From assembly GCA_031213475.1 (NCBI GenBank), contig JARUPZ010000011.1, positions 7,005,622 to 7,069,621 on the forward strand: a stretch of 64,000 nucleotides of DNA, in the 5' to 3' direction. The position numbers were made by a program, and so were the translations under genes. Positions within the stretch are counted from its first letter, which is position 1, and each line of letters starts with the position of its first letter. Positions 12,009 through 20,610 of this stretch are shown here, piece after piece. This DNA comes from Nereocystis luetkeana. Its lineage: Eukaryota > Sar > Phaeophyceae > Laminariales > Laminariaceae. The notes below the pieces were generated by a model. The model saw only the letters and a list, made by a program, of their open reading frames with translations, did not search any database and was not told the origin of the DNA.

Positions 12009-15000
12009 ATGTCTGTCTGTTTGTTCGACTGATTGATTGATTGATCGATCGATTGATTGGTCGATTGGTTGTTCTCTCGTTTAGTAGTGTTTGTGTGTCT
12101 TTGTTTCTTGCTCGTCTGCTTGTTCTCTCGTTTATTCATATTTGGCTGTTTGTTCGCCCGTGTGTTTCCTCGTCTGCGTGCTCGTTTGCTTGCTTGTTTG
12201 TTCGTTCGCTCGTTTGCTTGTCTGGTTTGGTTTATCAGGCCAAGGACGACCAGGCCGACGCCGTCAAGAAGCGCATCCGTCAGTGGGAAAGCGAGAACCG
12301 TGTTCTCGGCCACCACGCTCGCTCGGACGTGCACCGGCCCAGGGCGCTTCTGGTGCTTTCGGGTGAGTGCGCGCGTTGCGTGTGCGCGTTGCGTGTCGGC
12401 CTTGGCGTGTGAGCACCGCGTTCTCCCGTCAGTGCCTGCGTGCGGTACCGCCACCACAGCGAGTCGTGTGCCTCGTCAATGGGCGTGCCTTGTGCGTCCC
12501 GCTGCAACCGCGCGCCGTGTGCCTCGCCAATCTCAGCGGTGCGACGACGCGCTGGCCCCCGCATCTCAGCCCTGTTTGCAGCAGCCCCAGCACTTTTCGG
12601 ACGAGTTTCACGGTCTACCTACGCGTGTGTGTACTGCAGACCATCTGGACCCCACCTTGCAGAGCTATCACTCCGGAGAAGGGGCGAACACGCGAACGCC
12701 TCCTGTCTTGGTACGCGTGTGCCCGATGCCCCCACGCGAATTATTTGTCACCACCATGAAAAAAAAAAACGCCACAATACAGGGCCCGGGTCAACGCGAC
12801 CCAACCTCGGAGAGTGCTCCCTCCGCGAGGGTGGTCGGGACGCACCTGCAGCACGCACGCACGCACGAACAGCTCTGTTTTTGTTGCGCAGTTGGGCTGC
12901 CCGGGTTCAGCTCTAGCTTGGGTGTCTGTCCTGTGACTCCCCCTCTCTGCCCCCCGGTATTGTTTTTGGGCCCGCTACTACGGGTTTGCTGCTGCGGCTG
13001 CTAGTGCTGCTGCTGGTGGTACTGCTGCTTCTCGATTGGTTCTGTTAAAAGATGCCTCTTGTTTCTTGCTACCACGGCTACTGCTGGTGCTGCTGATGGT
13101 GCTGGTGCTGGTGCTGCCGCTTGTGTGTATTGCTGCTGCTGCTATTTGCTGCTTCTTATTTTCTTGTTTCTTTCTACTACGGCTACTGCTACTGCTGCTT
13201 GTTTCTTTCTACGTCGGCTACTGCTTACACCTACTGCTGCCTGTTTCTTGCTACTACGGCTACTGATAATGCTTCTTGTTTTTTGCCGCCGCTGCTGCTG
13301 TTGATCCTCACACGGTTTGGCGACAACCGACGCAACGCTCAAAGGGGCCGGCGCAGAAGGGGAAGAGGGCGGTGGGGATGCTGCGTCGCAGGACGGCGAT
13401 GTCCTGGTGTCGGGAGGGGCGCCGTTCGAGACTCACCTGTGGCGCGCACGATTGGCCATCCAACGAGCCACCAACGCAATGCTAGAGGCCTACGAGGTGT
13501 GTTGATCTCTTCCTCCGAGGGTTTCCCGATTTTTGTGCGTGCTCGTTTTTGTGCACGGCGGTGCTCTGGCGTCGATAGTGCAGGGGTGCTGCGCCGTGAA
13601 AAAAGTGGCCGGCCAGTGTTTTTTTAGGGACCTGGAATCTCGGTGTTGTGGAGATGTTCGGTTTCAAGGCGTTGTTGGATTGCGTCGATGTAGATTTTTG
13701 TGAGTGGTACAGAGTCAGTACCCAGCGATCGGCAAGAGGCGGCTATGCTGGAGTACGTTTGTATGTAGGGAGTGCTGTGGGCAATGGGAGCAGGGGGATG
13801 TCGCTGGGGGAAACAGACGGTTGGGCGCGTGCCGCAAGTGGCCGCACACGAGTTGATTTGCGGTACGGCGAGATTCGTAGCATGTTCCTGATGGTGCGAT
13901 GCAAGTCTCTTTTACACTTTTTTTACTACGTACTGTAGACTGCTGTCCGCAACACCAGCCTGCTCCCGCCCGACGATGTAAAGGAGGTGATTGAACACCT
14001 CGCACAGATAGATAGATAGATCATGATTATGATCATGATGATCTACCTATTTACTGTACGTAGACTGTTTAGTTCATCACCTACGTGCCGTTGTTCAGAG
14101 GTTGTGCAGGGTCTGTAGGAGCTGCATCGTTCAGATCCAACCCAGGAAACATGCCGATTCTACGGGTTCCGGCCCGGCAACATGAGCTAAATCATACAAG
14201 ATTCGGGAATAGATACGTACACATCTATCTGTCTTGATTGATCTGCTGTAGATCATGAGGTGGGAATGATCTGTAGATTGTCTGCAGATTATCTGTCCGA
14301 ACGGAGGATGCTTGCAATGGTGGGTTTAGATACCTACCCGGGTACATCCGAGTTCGCCCACTACGACCGGGCTTGGCACCCCGGTGCCCTTGATCACCGT
14401 AGGTGGCATTTTTTTGCTTATTTTTCTCTCGACGACGACGGTAAAAGGGCGCTTTGCTACGTATACTTATAGAGCCTTTTTTTTTTGCTAGTTTTCGGAA
14501 GGCTCTCGATCGGTTATCTTTTCCCGAAAACACCGTTACTGCTGTCGTTCGCTATTTTGTCGGCAACCTTTCCGTTCCGAGAAAGTCGAGCGCGCCGAAA
14601 CGTGATCCTCGCACTCACTCTGGTGGGAATTCAACGCTCTTGGTTACTATGTATATATATATACCCTGCCGAACACACCCTCGGAATGGATTCGCACCTA
14701 CCTCGAGGACAGATGATCTACAGATCATGCCAGTCATATGATCTAGATATTTCTGGGAAGATCCAGATCACACCTCGACGACAGATCGTATACGGACCAT
14801 TCCCACTCAACTTGATCTAGATATTTCTGGGAAGATCTAGTTCACACCTCAAGGACAGATCATCTACAGGTCATTCCCGCTCAATCTGGTCTATATCTTT
14901 CTGGGAAAATCTAGTCGCACCTCGACGACAGATCATCTACAGACCATTTCCACTCAAACGATCTACCAGATACAGTAGATATTTCAGGGAAGATTTAGTT

Positions 15001-18000
15001 CACACCTCGAGCAGAGATCGTTTAGAGATCATTCTCACCGAAATGATCTGCAGTAGATCTTTCTGGGGAGATCTAGTTCACACCTTGATCACAGATCATC
15101 TACAGATCATTTCCACTCAAATGATCTACAGTAGATATTTCAGGGAAGATCTTGAATAGTTCACACCTCGAAGAGAGATCATCTTCAGATCAATCCTTCC
15201 CACTTGAACTGATCTAGATCTTTCCGGGAAGATGTACGGCAGTTGTTGTGATCTGCAGTACCAGGTACTGTAGCTCATGTTGCCGGGTGGAAGGCGCATA
15301 ATATATCTACATAATGATTTACTACACGACACGCTTCTTCTTGGTAAAGTGCTTCCTGTTGCTTATCTCAAGGGAGCTTAATGATAGAGTGCGAGATTAG
15401 AGTGCCACAGAGGGGGACAGTCGAGTACCAGACTGTCCCCTGATGCATGCATCTTCATACACGTACCATCTACTGGACCCTTCCGCTACTAGCACGTCAC
15501 GTGCTCTTATACTCTTAGTACGTATCTGACTGCCTCCTCGTGCTGATACTCTCTACGGAGACGTTTCCGTTAGTAACTCGTCACGTTCTCTCATACCGGT
15601 ACGTACTGCACGGCCTTAACGCTGCTGGTACGTGATACCATCACAAGCTCGTGATTCTTGGGGTTTGATGTGTACTACACAGACCCTGCAAATCCCATCC
15701 CGCACAGCATCTCCTGCTGCAACTTGGGAGTTACAATCCAAATCTACGTACGTACGAGGTAGTAATAAGACTGATCTGTCTAAGCCAAGTGTAGGATGGT
15801 TGCTACTCCTGTGACGAAACAACCATCGGAGCGCATGCCGGAGCCACAGTTGTTTGTACGGGCAGGCGGGCGGACGGGCGGGACGGGCGGGCGGGTGGGG
15901 TGACCGACGGCGTGTAAAAGCCCAAATGTGTTTTATGTCTCCGTATTTGTTTTGCTCGTTTCGGGAGAGCGGCGGGGGGGGGGGAGGGAGGGAGGGAGGG
16001 GGGGGGGATTTTTACCTCTATACTGTGAGTAACTGATTTCTCCCGTCGGCTCCGTGTCTGATTCGTCGACTATATTAACCCCTTTTAGAACCGCAGTCCC
16101 GTTTTGGGGACAAACCACTCGAATTTTGTGCGTGCCCCGGTTTGTTGACCTAGGGCTGTGAATCGGCCGTGTTGAAAAATCGGTTTTTCGACGCAGACGA
16201 TATATATCCGATTTTTCGGCGAATCCGGCGTGTGAGTGAATCCTGTTTTTGAATCCCTTGCTCTATGATACACGTCAGTGAATACCAGCTCAAGTCGTGC
16301 GAGTCGGGACGGGACGATTTTCGTTTTGTTTACCGATGTTTTGCTGGTGACAAACATCGCGTCCCGGTTTGCCGATTCCGATTCTGATTCCGATTTTCAA
16401 TCTCTCCGATTAATTGGTTGAAAACGGCTCCGATTCACAGCCCTATTGTTGACCCCTTATATATCCGTGAGAAACTGAGCGTATAAAAGTATTGCATTTC
16501 GGGCACAAGACATTTGGGATGTAAGCTGGATTGTTTCATTGGCACCCTAGCACAGTACAACGGGGCCCTGTTAGCAGTTTGTCCCTGACCAACGGTTCTA
16601 TTCGCGCCCGGCTTTTGTTCTTATCGGTGTGCTCCGTTTCGTCCGTCGTTCTCTGCATCGTCGAACCGTCCGTCTTCTTCGCCTCGCCCACTGTTTTCGT
16701 CGCCCTTGTCCGGTGGGCCCGCCCACGACCACGCGACTCATCAACTCACCCACCCATGTGCTGCCGAACACCAACCAAACCCCTACCTCACCCAAGCCCA
16801 CCCAACCTAGCCTAACGCAACCCAACCTATCCAACCCAGCCCAACCCAACTCAACCCAACCCAACCCAACCCAACCCAAACCGAACCAAACCAAACCAAA
16901 CCAACTCAACACAAGGCCAACCCCAACCCCCGACCTCACCCAACCTAGCATAACGCAACCCAACCTATCCAACCCAACCCAACCCAACTCGACACAATAC
17001 AACACAGCACAACGCCAACCCCAACCCCCGACCTCACCCAACCTAGCCGAATGCAACCCAACCCATCCAACCCAACACAACTCAACACAACACAACACAG
17101 CACAACATGAACACATCACAACACACAACACAACCTTAACGCTATCCCCCAACCCCAACGTACGCGCCCGTCTCCTGTTTTTTGTGGCAGCTGGACTACC
17201 TGCTCCAACTTCCGTCCACTCCGCCGGCGAAGAAGGCCGTCGTATCGGGCCGCCTCGGAGACGTGATTGTCGACCTCGCCGTATCTCTGGGCCTCCAGCG
17301 ATCGACTATTTTGCAACAGGTGAGGGGGCGAGGCGGAGGTTGAGGACATGGAGGGGCGGAGGGGGGGCGGAGGGGGGGCGGTTGTGGGGGGGGGTGGGGG
17401 AAAGAGTGTACTCAATGTCATGCATGGCCGTAGTCGTGTGATCATAGACCCTCGCATCCCTACAATGCCGGGACGGAGCATGTCGGGTTTTCACCAACCA
17501 GGCAGACATTGCTTTCACCTAGCGCGAAGCGCCGTGAGGGGTTGCACGAGTCGCATGAAGGGCGAGCTGCTGCATGCCTACTAAGAGTGGGTGTTTTTTA
17601 AGGAGGCCAAGCTTTGTGCCGTGCTCGAAATTCATGGCGTCAGCTTCGTGCGTGGCGGTCGCAGTTGTTTTGTGGTACGTGAGGCGCTATGGTAGCACGC
17701 CCACTCCTCTCCTTCGTAGATGCTGAAGCATACCAGGTAGTAGTAGCTATTATTAATATTAATAGTAGGATGTCTGCAATATTTGCAATACTCCGTATGA
17801 TCCAAGTTTGTTGGGTTGTAAAAATATTTGAAGCCGGCAAACACGAGAAGCTGATTGGTTAAACAGGTCAATCAGAAGTTGCCCGTCCCAAATCTTAACC
17901 GTCGGGGTCGGGTAATAGGTGACCCGGCCCGATCCGACCCGGCCCGACCCGCGATATATTTTTTTTCCTGAGCCGTGTACAGCCCTGTTATTAGCGGGCA

Positions 18001-19674
18001 GGGCCGCGGTAGCTGGGAGGGATGCCAGCTTCGCGACAACGACACAACAGCAGCCGTTTTTACGCCGCACATACACGACCGGGGTGCCCCCAGAACTACG
18101 CTTCTTCGCTGTAAATCTATGCATTAGTGGGGCCACGTGTTGGTTTGTGCATGTTTGATTGGGGGGGAAGGGGGGGGGGGGGGGGTCGCTCGACCCCTGC
18201 GTCATCTCCGGCAATCCACCACATCCACACCCGCCCCGCCGATGTTCAGCCTCAGCATGTGGGGTGTGTTTTCAAGACCGTGGCTCATGAAAACTTGATG
18301 GCCTTTTTTTTTATCCGTTCCAATGGCCCGTCCCCGCTTTCCCCCTGCTGCAGGCCGATGGAAAACCCGCCCCGGACGCATCTACCCTAGAAGCCTCACT
18401 CGACCTGCGCGTCCTGTCCACGGTTTTGGAGCTGACCAAGGGGCAGAAGCTGCTCTCTCGGTGCCTGACCATGCTCCCCCCCGGGCAGCGATCAGCGCTG
18501 GTGCCTAGCGTACTGGCGTTGACCTTGGCCCGTGCCCCGGCGGCTAGCCTGCGGAATGCGCCCAGCGAGCAGGTTAGTCTGGCTTTTTTTTCTGTGGTGT
18601 GGACAAGGGGGGGGAAGGGGGGGGAGGCGCTTTGCTCCCGAGAGGTGATTTGGTGGTGTAACAGTAGAGGTAGCAGTAGAAATAGTACAGGAGTAGTAGT
18701 AGTAGTAGCAGTAGTAGCAGTAGTTTCAAGTGCTTCTTCTCTGGCTCTACTTTCTACAGCATTCGGCAGCGGGGCCGTCTCGACCGGCACTAGTTGTTCA
18801 CACGCACCACCATCTACATGTATACACCCACGCATGCCCCACCTCGCCCCCATCGATGTATTTCGAGACCCATGGGGAATGCTATCACTTGTTTTGCGCC
18901 GGGGTGCGTAGGTGAGCTGACATAACGAACGGCGTACCCTTTCCGAAACACGTGGATATCGATACGCCCATTCCAACGGCAAACCTAGAATGCAATAGCG
19001 TGGGCCGATATCGGAGCCGGGGCCTTTCTTCCGCCATGGGGTGCTTCGATTGTGCGTAGCTGGTTACACGCGTACCTCAGCACGCAGCAGCAGCGCGTAC
19101 AGCAGCACATAAGAAAGTGGGAGCCAATGATTTTTGGCTCGATTTTGTGCACGATTCCTACGTCCAGTAGTGTGATCGTCTTAAAGTGCAGTGCCGATGA
19201 TGGTTTCAGGCGTTTTTGTCGTACCGAAATTTGTTAGGCACGTGAGGCCTGCTGGCTGGCTCGTTCGCTAGAGTGCTGGCTGACTCGTTCACTGGTAAGT
19301 AACCCCCCCCCCCCCCCTCTCCCCTCCCACCCGCTCACGCGCGCGCCCTGCCCCGCCCCGTCTAGGTCAAAGCCGATGCGATAAGGGCCGAGGAGGCGCT
19401 CGCGCTGGAACTGAAGAACGTCCTTCAGTCCCCGGCGTCGCTGCCCTTGCCCATCCTGCGGCGTTGCATCGAGCTTGTCATGACCGCTCACCGCGGCAGG
19501 GGAAGCCTCGCGGGGGCTCTGGGGAGCGTCTCGCGCGCCGAGGTTCTTGGCGCCGTGCTCCGCAAGGGGGGGGAGATAAGCGAGGCTCAGGGGGGGAATG
19601 CGGCGACGGATTGGGCCGAGCTGCAAGCTGAGTTTATCGCTATGGCGAAGGAGACGCCGCAGAACGTAATGTAA
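741..19674 (+). CDS. PAT1: PAT1-family mRNA decapping activator (12 exons, 1,182 aa)
   Basis: PAT1 proteins activate mRNA decapping and bridge deadenylation to decay in cytoplasmic P-bodies (family knowledge). Exons chosen by phase: 741-910, 3296-3829, 5127-5145, 5267-6915, 9522-9663, 10875-10940, 12239-12362, 13357-13496, 13939-13986, 17191-17319, 18354-18572, 19366-19674. All junctions keep frame and the stop is TAA. The N-terminus carries DGETFGD and an acidic/Phe patch (LPDFF), then SEWARMQKQFEDM, which matches the DDWQEAHERLAELEE region of animal PATL1. Residues 242-790 are a Pro/Gln-rich linker. Residues 791-838 hold the family signature DPFNDDFYYHN, followed by ENRVLG plus HRPRALL in exon 7, KGQKLLSRCLTMLPP in exon 11, and the C-terminal helical domain in exon 12. 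The 6916-9521 intron uses a GC donor. The exon 8 start could instead be 13345 (same frame). First and micro exons are the least certain parts. Confidence 0.9.
964..1072. mobile_element. Foldback MITE, family M, copy 1
   Basis: A 109-bp segment begins TATTACGGGGGACC and ends GGCCCCCCGTAATA. Roughly 28-bp imperfect terminal inverted repeats flank a short A/T-rich core containing ACAATATTTGGTCCTG. It lies about 50 bp after the first PAT1 splice donor. The outer TA may be a TA target duplication. No coding capacity. Confidence 0.85.
3180..3287 (+). repeat. CCCT/CCT microsatellite acting as polypyrimidine tract
   Basis: About 100 bp of nearly pure (CCCT)n and CCT repeats immediately precede the AG at 3294-3295 chosen as the exon 2 acceptor of the PAT1-like gene. 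The tract would serve as an extended polypyrimidine tract. Confidence 0.7.
4670..4828. repeat. Tandem repeat, about 50-bp unit, three to four copies
   Basis: Units contain ACTCGGGTAGGTACCCGGGT followed by ACCACACCTGGT and a TTTTGGTC spacer. Each unit is itself partly palindromic around CCCGGG. Located in PAT1 intron 2. Confidence 0.8.
5127..5145 (+). CDS. PAT1: 19-nt microexon of the PAT1-like gene (predicted)
   Basis: Exon 2 ends in phase 2 before GTGAGA at 3830 and the long exon 4 opens in phase 0 after GCGCAG at 5266, so they cannot join directly without a stop. A 19-nt segment with a TTTTCAG acceptor (5120-5126) and a GTAAGT donor (5146) supplies one base plus six codons and repairs the frame, adding residues DAKNQTS. 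The alternative acceptor at 5217 also keeps frame but would encode a hydrophobic, intron-like stretch. Supported by phase only. Confidence 0.55.
5738..6700 (+). repeat. CAG/CAA (poly-Gln) and CCG tracts inside PAT1 exon 4
   Basis: Mixed CAG and CAA codons encode at least eight Gln-rich blocks separated by Pro/Gly/Met-rich spacers. Opposite-strand and shifted frames give long Leu-, Ala- or Cys-rich open frames that are artefacts of the triplet repeat. Mixed CAG/CAA use argues for protein-level selection rather than pure slippage. Confidence 0.85.
6948..7500 (+). mobile_element. Family A dispersed element, near-complete copy
   Basis: A G-run is followed by CATGCATGGCCGTAGTCG, ATGACCATAGACCC and CACCGACCAGGCAGGCACTG, then a body with GGCACTACTGCATGTAACTG, and a tail ending CCAACCCAACCTAT plus an AT microsatellite. 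The near-tail segment TAGCTCACGCAGTGAGAGGC resembles a Pol III A box, so a tRNA-related SINE origin is possible. No protein is encoded. The head lies about 35 bp downstream of the splice donor at 6916. Confidence 0.8.
7820..7985 (+). mobile_element. Family A element, truncated copy
   Basis: This repeats the head of family A (G-run, TGCATGG, GACCATAGACCCTCGC, CACCGACCAGGCAGGCATT) and stops at a G19 run after about 120 bp. It is in the same PAT1 intron as the near-complete copy at 6948. Confidence 0.75.
8330..8455 (+). repeat. Family B poly-G-headed repeat, partial copy
   Basis: A long G-run leads into GTACTTATTTGTGGCTTGCG, then GACCATTGACCACGCGTCCC and TTCGAGACGGAGC. The same order recurs at 9330-9500 (-), 30222-30400 (+) and 39177-39270 (+). 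Confidence 0.7.
8770..9075. repeat. GATCTATCTGTAGATTATCTA satellite
   Basis: Roughly a dozen 20-24-bp units of the form GATCTATCTGTAGATTATCT are in tandem, with drift toward the distal end. The apparent minus-strand open frame (DNLQIDH repeats) is a consequence of the repeat. Confidence 0.85.
9330..9500 (-). repeat. Family B repeat, head facing the PAT1 exon 5 acceptor
   Basis: Minus-strand copy of family B: GGAGGTGTCTC, GGGACGGTGCTCC, CGAAAGGCATGCGTGGTCAA and GGCAAGCGACAAACGAGTGC, then a C-run of more than 20 bases. The C-run ends about 20 bp before the acceptor at 9520-9521 and would act as its polypyrimidine tract. Confidence 0.75.
10508..10665 (+). repeat. CT-rich low-complexity tract
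   Basis: Pyrimidine-rich stretch made of TCTC, CCCT and C-runs within the PAT1 intron between exons 5 and 6. No coding signal. Confidence 0.7.
11160..11245 (+). mobile_element. Family A element, short head fragment
   Basis: GTGGGGGGGTGCTCATGTAG then GCATGGGCGTAGTCGTATGA and CCATAGACC match the first 60 to 70 bp of family A. Similarity fades by about 11245. It lies in the PAT1 intron between exons 6 and 7. Confidence 0.65.
11345..12238 (+). repeat. GTTT/GTTC-rich simple sequence, with CTGT array
   Basis: Almost 900 bp of G/T-rich DNA with (GTTT)n, (GTTC)n, (GGTT)n and a (CTGT)n array at about 11948-12020. It fills the 3' part of a PAT1 intron up to the acceptor at 12238. Both strands show long open frames (Thr/Asn-rich or Phe/Cys/Val-rich) that come from composition alone. 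Confidence 0.85.
12975..13310 (+). repeat. Interrupted CTG/CTA triplet-rich tract
   Basis: Repeated CTGCTG, CTACTACGGCTACTG and TTTCTTGCTACTACGGCTAC units, imperfectly repeated about every 55-65 bp, in the PAT1 intron before exon 8. Confidence 0.7.
14700..15235 (+). repeat. Tandem array, about 75-85-bp unit, seven copies
   Basis: Each unit runs CACACCTCGACGACAGATC, an ATCTACAGATCATT segment, CCACTCAAATGATCTA, then GATATTTCTGGGAAGATCTA. Unit starts lie near 14701, 14774, 14846, 14920, 15004, 15083 and 15163. It belongs to the same GATCTA-rich sequence world as the 8770 and 20340 arrays. Confidence 0.8.
16085..16465. repeat. Family D foldback repeat, interrupted by a DNA transposon
   Basis: GCAGTCCCGTTTTGGGGACA at the left is shared with copies at 33806-33942 and 61829-61905. 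The right arm (TTGTTGACCCCTTAT) resumes after the inserted 295-bp element, so the element landed inside an older family D copy. Confidence 0.6.
16151..16445. mobile_element. Non-autonomous DNA transposon, 295 bp, 16-bp TIRs, 9-bp TSD
   Basis: Both ends are TAGGGCTGTGAATCGG, as a perfect 16-bp inverted pair at 16151-16166 and 16430-16445. They are flanked directly by TTGTTGACC on each side (16142-16150 and 16446-16454), a perfect 9-bp target duplication. The TAGGG start recalls hAT termini, while a 9-bp duplication is typical of Mutator-like elements. The interior has no open frame. It sits in the PAT1 intron before exon 10. Confidence 0.85.
16780..17125 (+). repeat. CCCAA / CCAAA pentanucleotide-rich tract
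   Basis: About 340 bp of (CCCAA)n, AACCCAACTC and AACACAACAC variants with an internal higher-order duplication (CGCCAACCCCAACCCCCGAC appears twice, or nearly so). It lies in an intron, so it is not a telomere. Confidence 0.8.
17375..17600 (+). mobile_element. Family A element, 5' half
   Basis: G-runs, GTGTACTCAATGTCATGCAT, GGCCGTAGTCG, CCTACAATGCCGGGACGGAG, TTTTCACCAACCAGGCAGAC and GAGTCGCATGAAGGGCGAGC match family A in order. The copy ends near 17600 and lacks the tail. The G-runs begin about 40 bp after the donor at 17320. Confidence 0.8.
17885..17990. repeat. Family C (GGGTC/GACCC) repeat, short copy
   Basis: GTCGGGGTCGGGTAATAGG, then GACCCGGCCCGATCCGACCC and a terminal ACAGCCCTG. The same ingredients recur at 40916-41094, 41345-41553 and 45655-45850. 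Confidence 0.6.
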
Positions 19675-20339
19675 TATGCACGACGACGGAGACGAAGTTC
19701 TATGTTCGCTCGTTTTTTTTTTTTTTTTTTTTTGGTTGCTCTCTTCCTCTTCTTTGCTTGTTTTCGACGTCGATTTCTTCTTGTGTGTTGTGCCTTGTTG
19801 AGTTTTATTGTGGGGGGGGGGGGAGGGAACGCGCGCGGGGAGTGGGGGGGGGGGGGGGTGCGGATTAGGCGGGGATGGGGGGGAGGGGGGATCTCTGCGG
19901 CGTTATGTTCTAGTGTTTCGCCTATGCATGGACCTGGGTTTTTGGTCTGCTCGATATAATATGTGGCGGGATTCGTTTTTGGGTCGATTTAGCGGCGACG
20001 TTCGGAGTGGTGCGCTGATTTATTCGTTTTTCTGCTTGTATGATACGAAGAAAGGGCTAGTTATTCTGTACTACAGTAGAACACCGCATGCTTGAAATAG
20101 CCCAATGAACGTGTACGTGGTCGCGGCGCGGTGGCGGTGTGTGTTTGTGTTTTTGCGTTTGCGAATTGACTGTTGACTGCTGTTCCAAATCATCGTGTGC
20201 TTGCTGGAGCTTCCTACTAGTACGAAGCTTTTTACGTAACCCCTTTGTAGAACCTGCACCCACGATTCGGGTACGATCTGCTTGGAGTTGGTGTGGGATG
20301 TGTTCCTGCAAGAGAGATGAACGGGTCATTTTTTTTTTC

Positions 20340-20610
20340 TTCGCGTCGAACAGATCAGATCCTCCTTTCGTGGAGCTAGATCATGACCTGTCATATCATC
20401 ATCTGCTGTAGATCATTATCTATCATATCATGATCTAGCTCTAGACCAGATCTACCGAAGACCATGATCTAGATTTTGGGATGTGGGACGTGTTCTCGGG
20501 GGGTTATCTGTCTGCGGCGGCTCATGCGCACTCGTTCGCCGGTATGGGTTCTGTCACGATCTATCTTATCATGATCTCGATCATGATCTAGATTGAGGTG
20601 TAGGTCATGA
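20340..20610. repeat. GATCATGATCTAG palindrome-rich segment
   Basis: Repeated ATCATGATCTAGA, GATCATGACC and TCTATCATATCATG blocks can form many short hairpins. They share the GATCTA core with the tandem arrays at 8770 and 14700 but are not regularly spaced. Confidence 0.6.

Noticed and set aside
11182..12457. Asn/Thr/Lys-rich minus-strand frames of up to 291 codons
   Set aside because: They arise from GTTT/GTTC simple sequence that lacks stops on the complement. No domain is visible.
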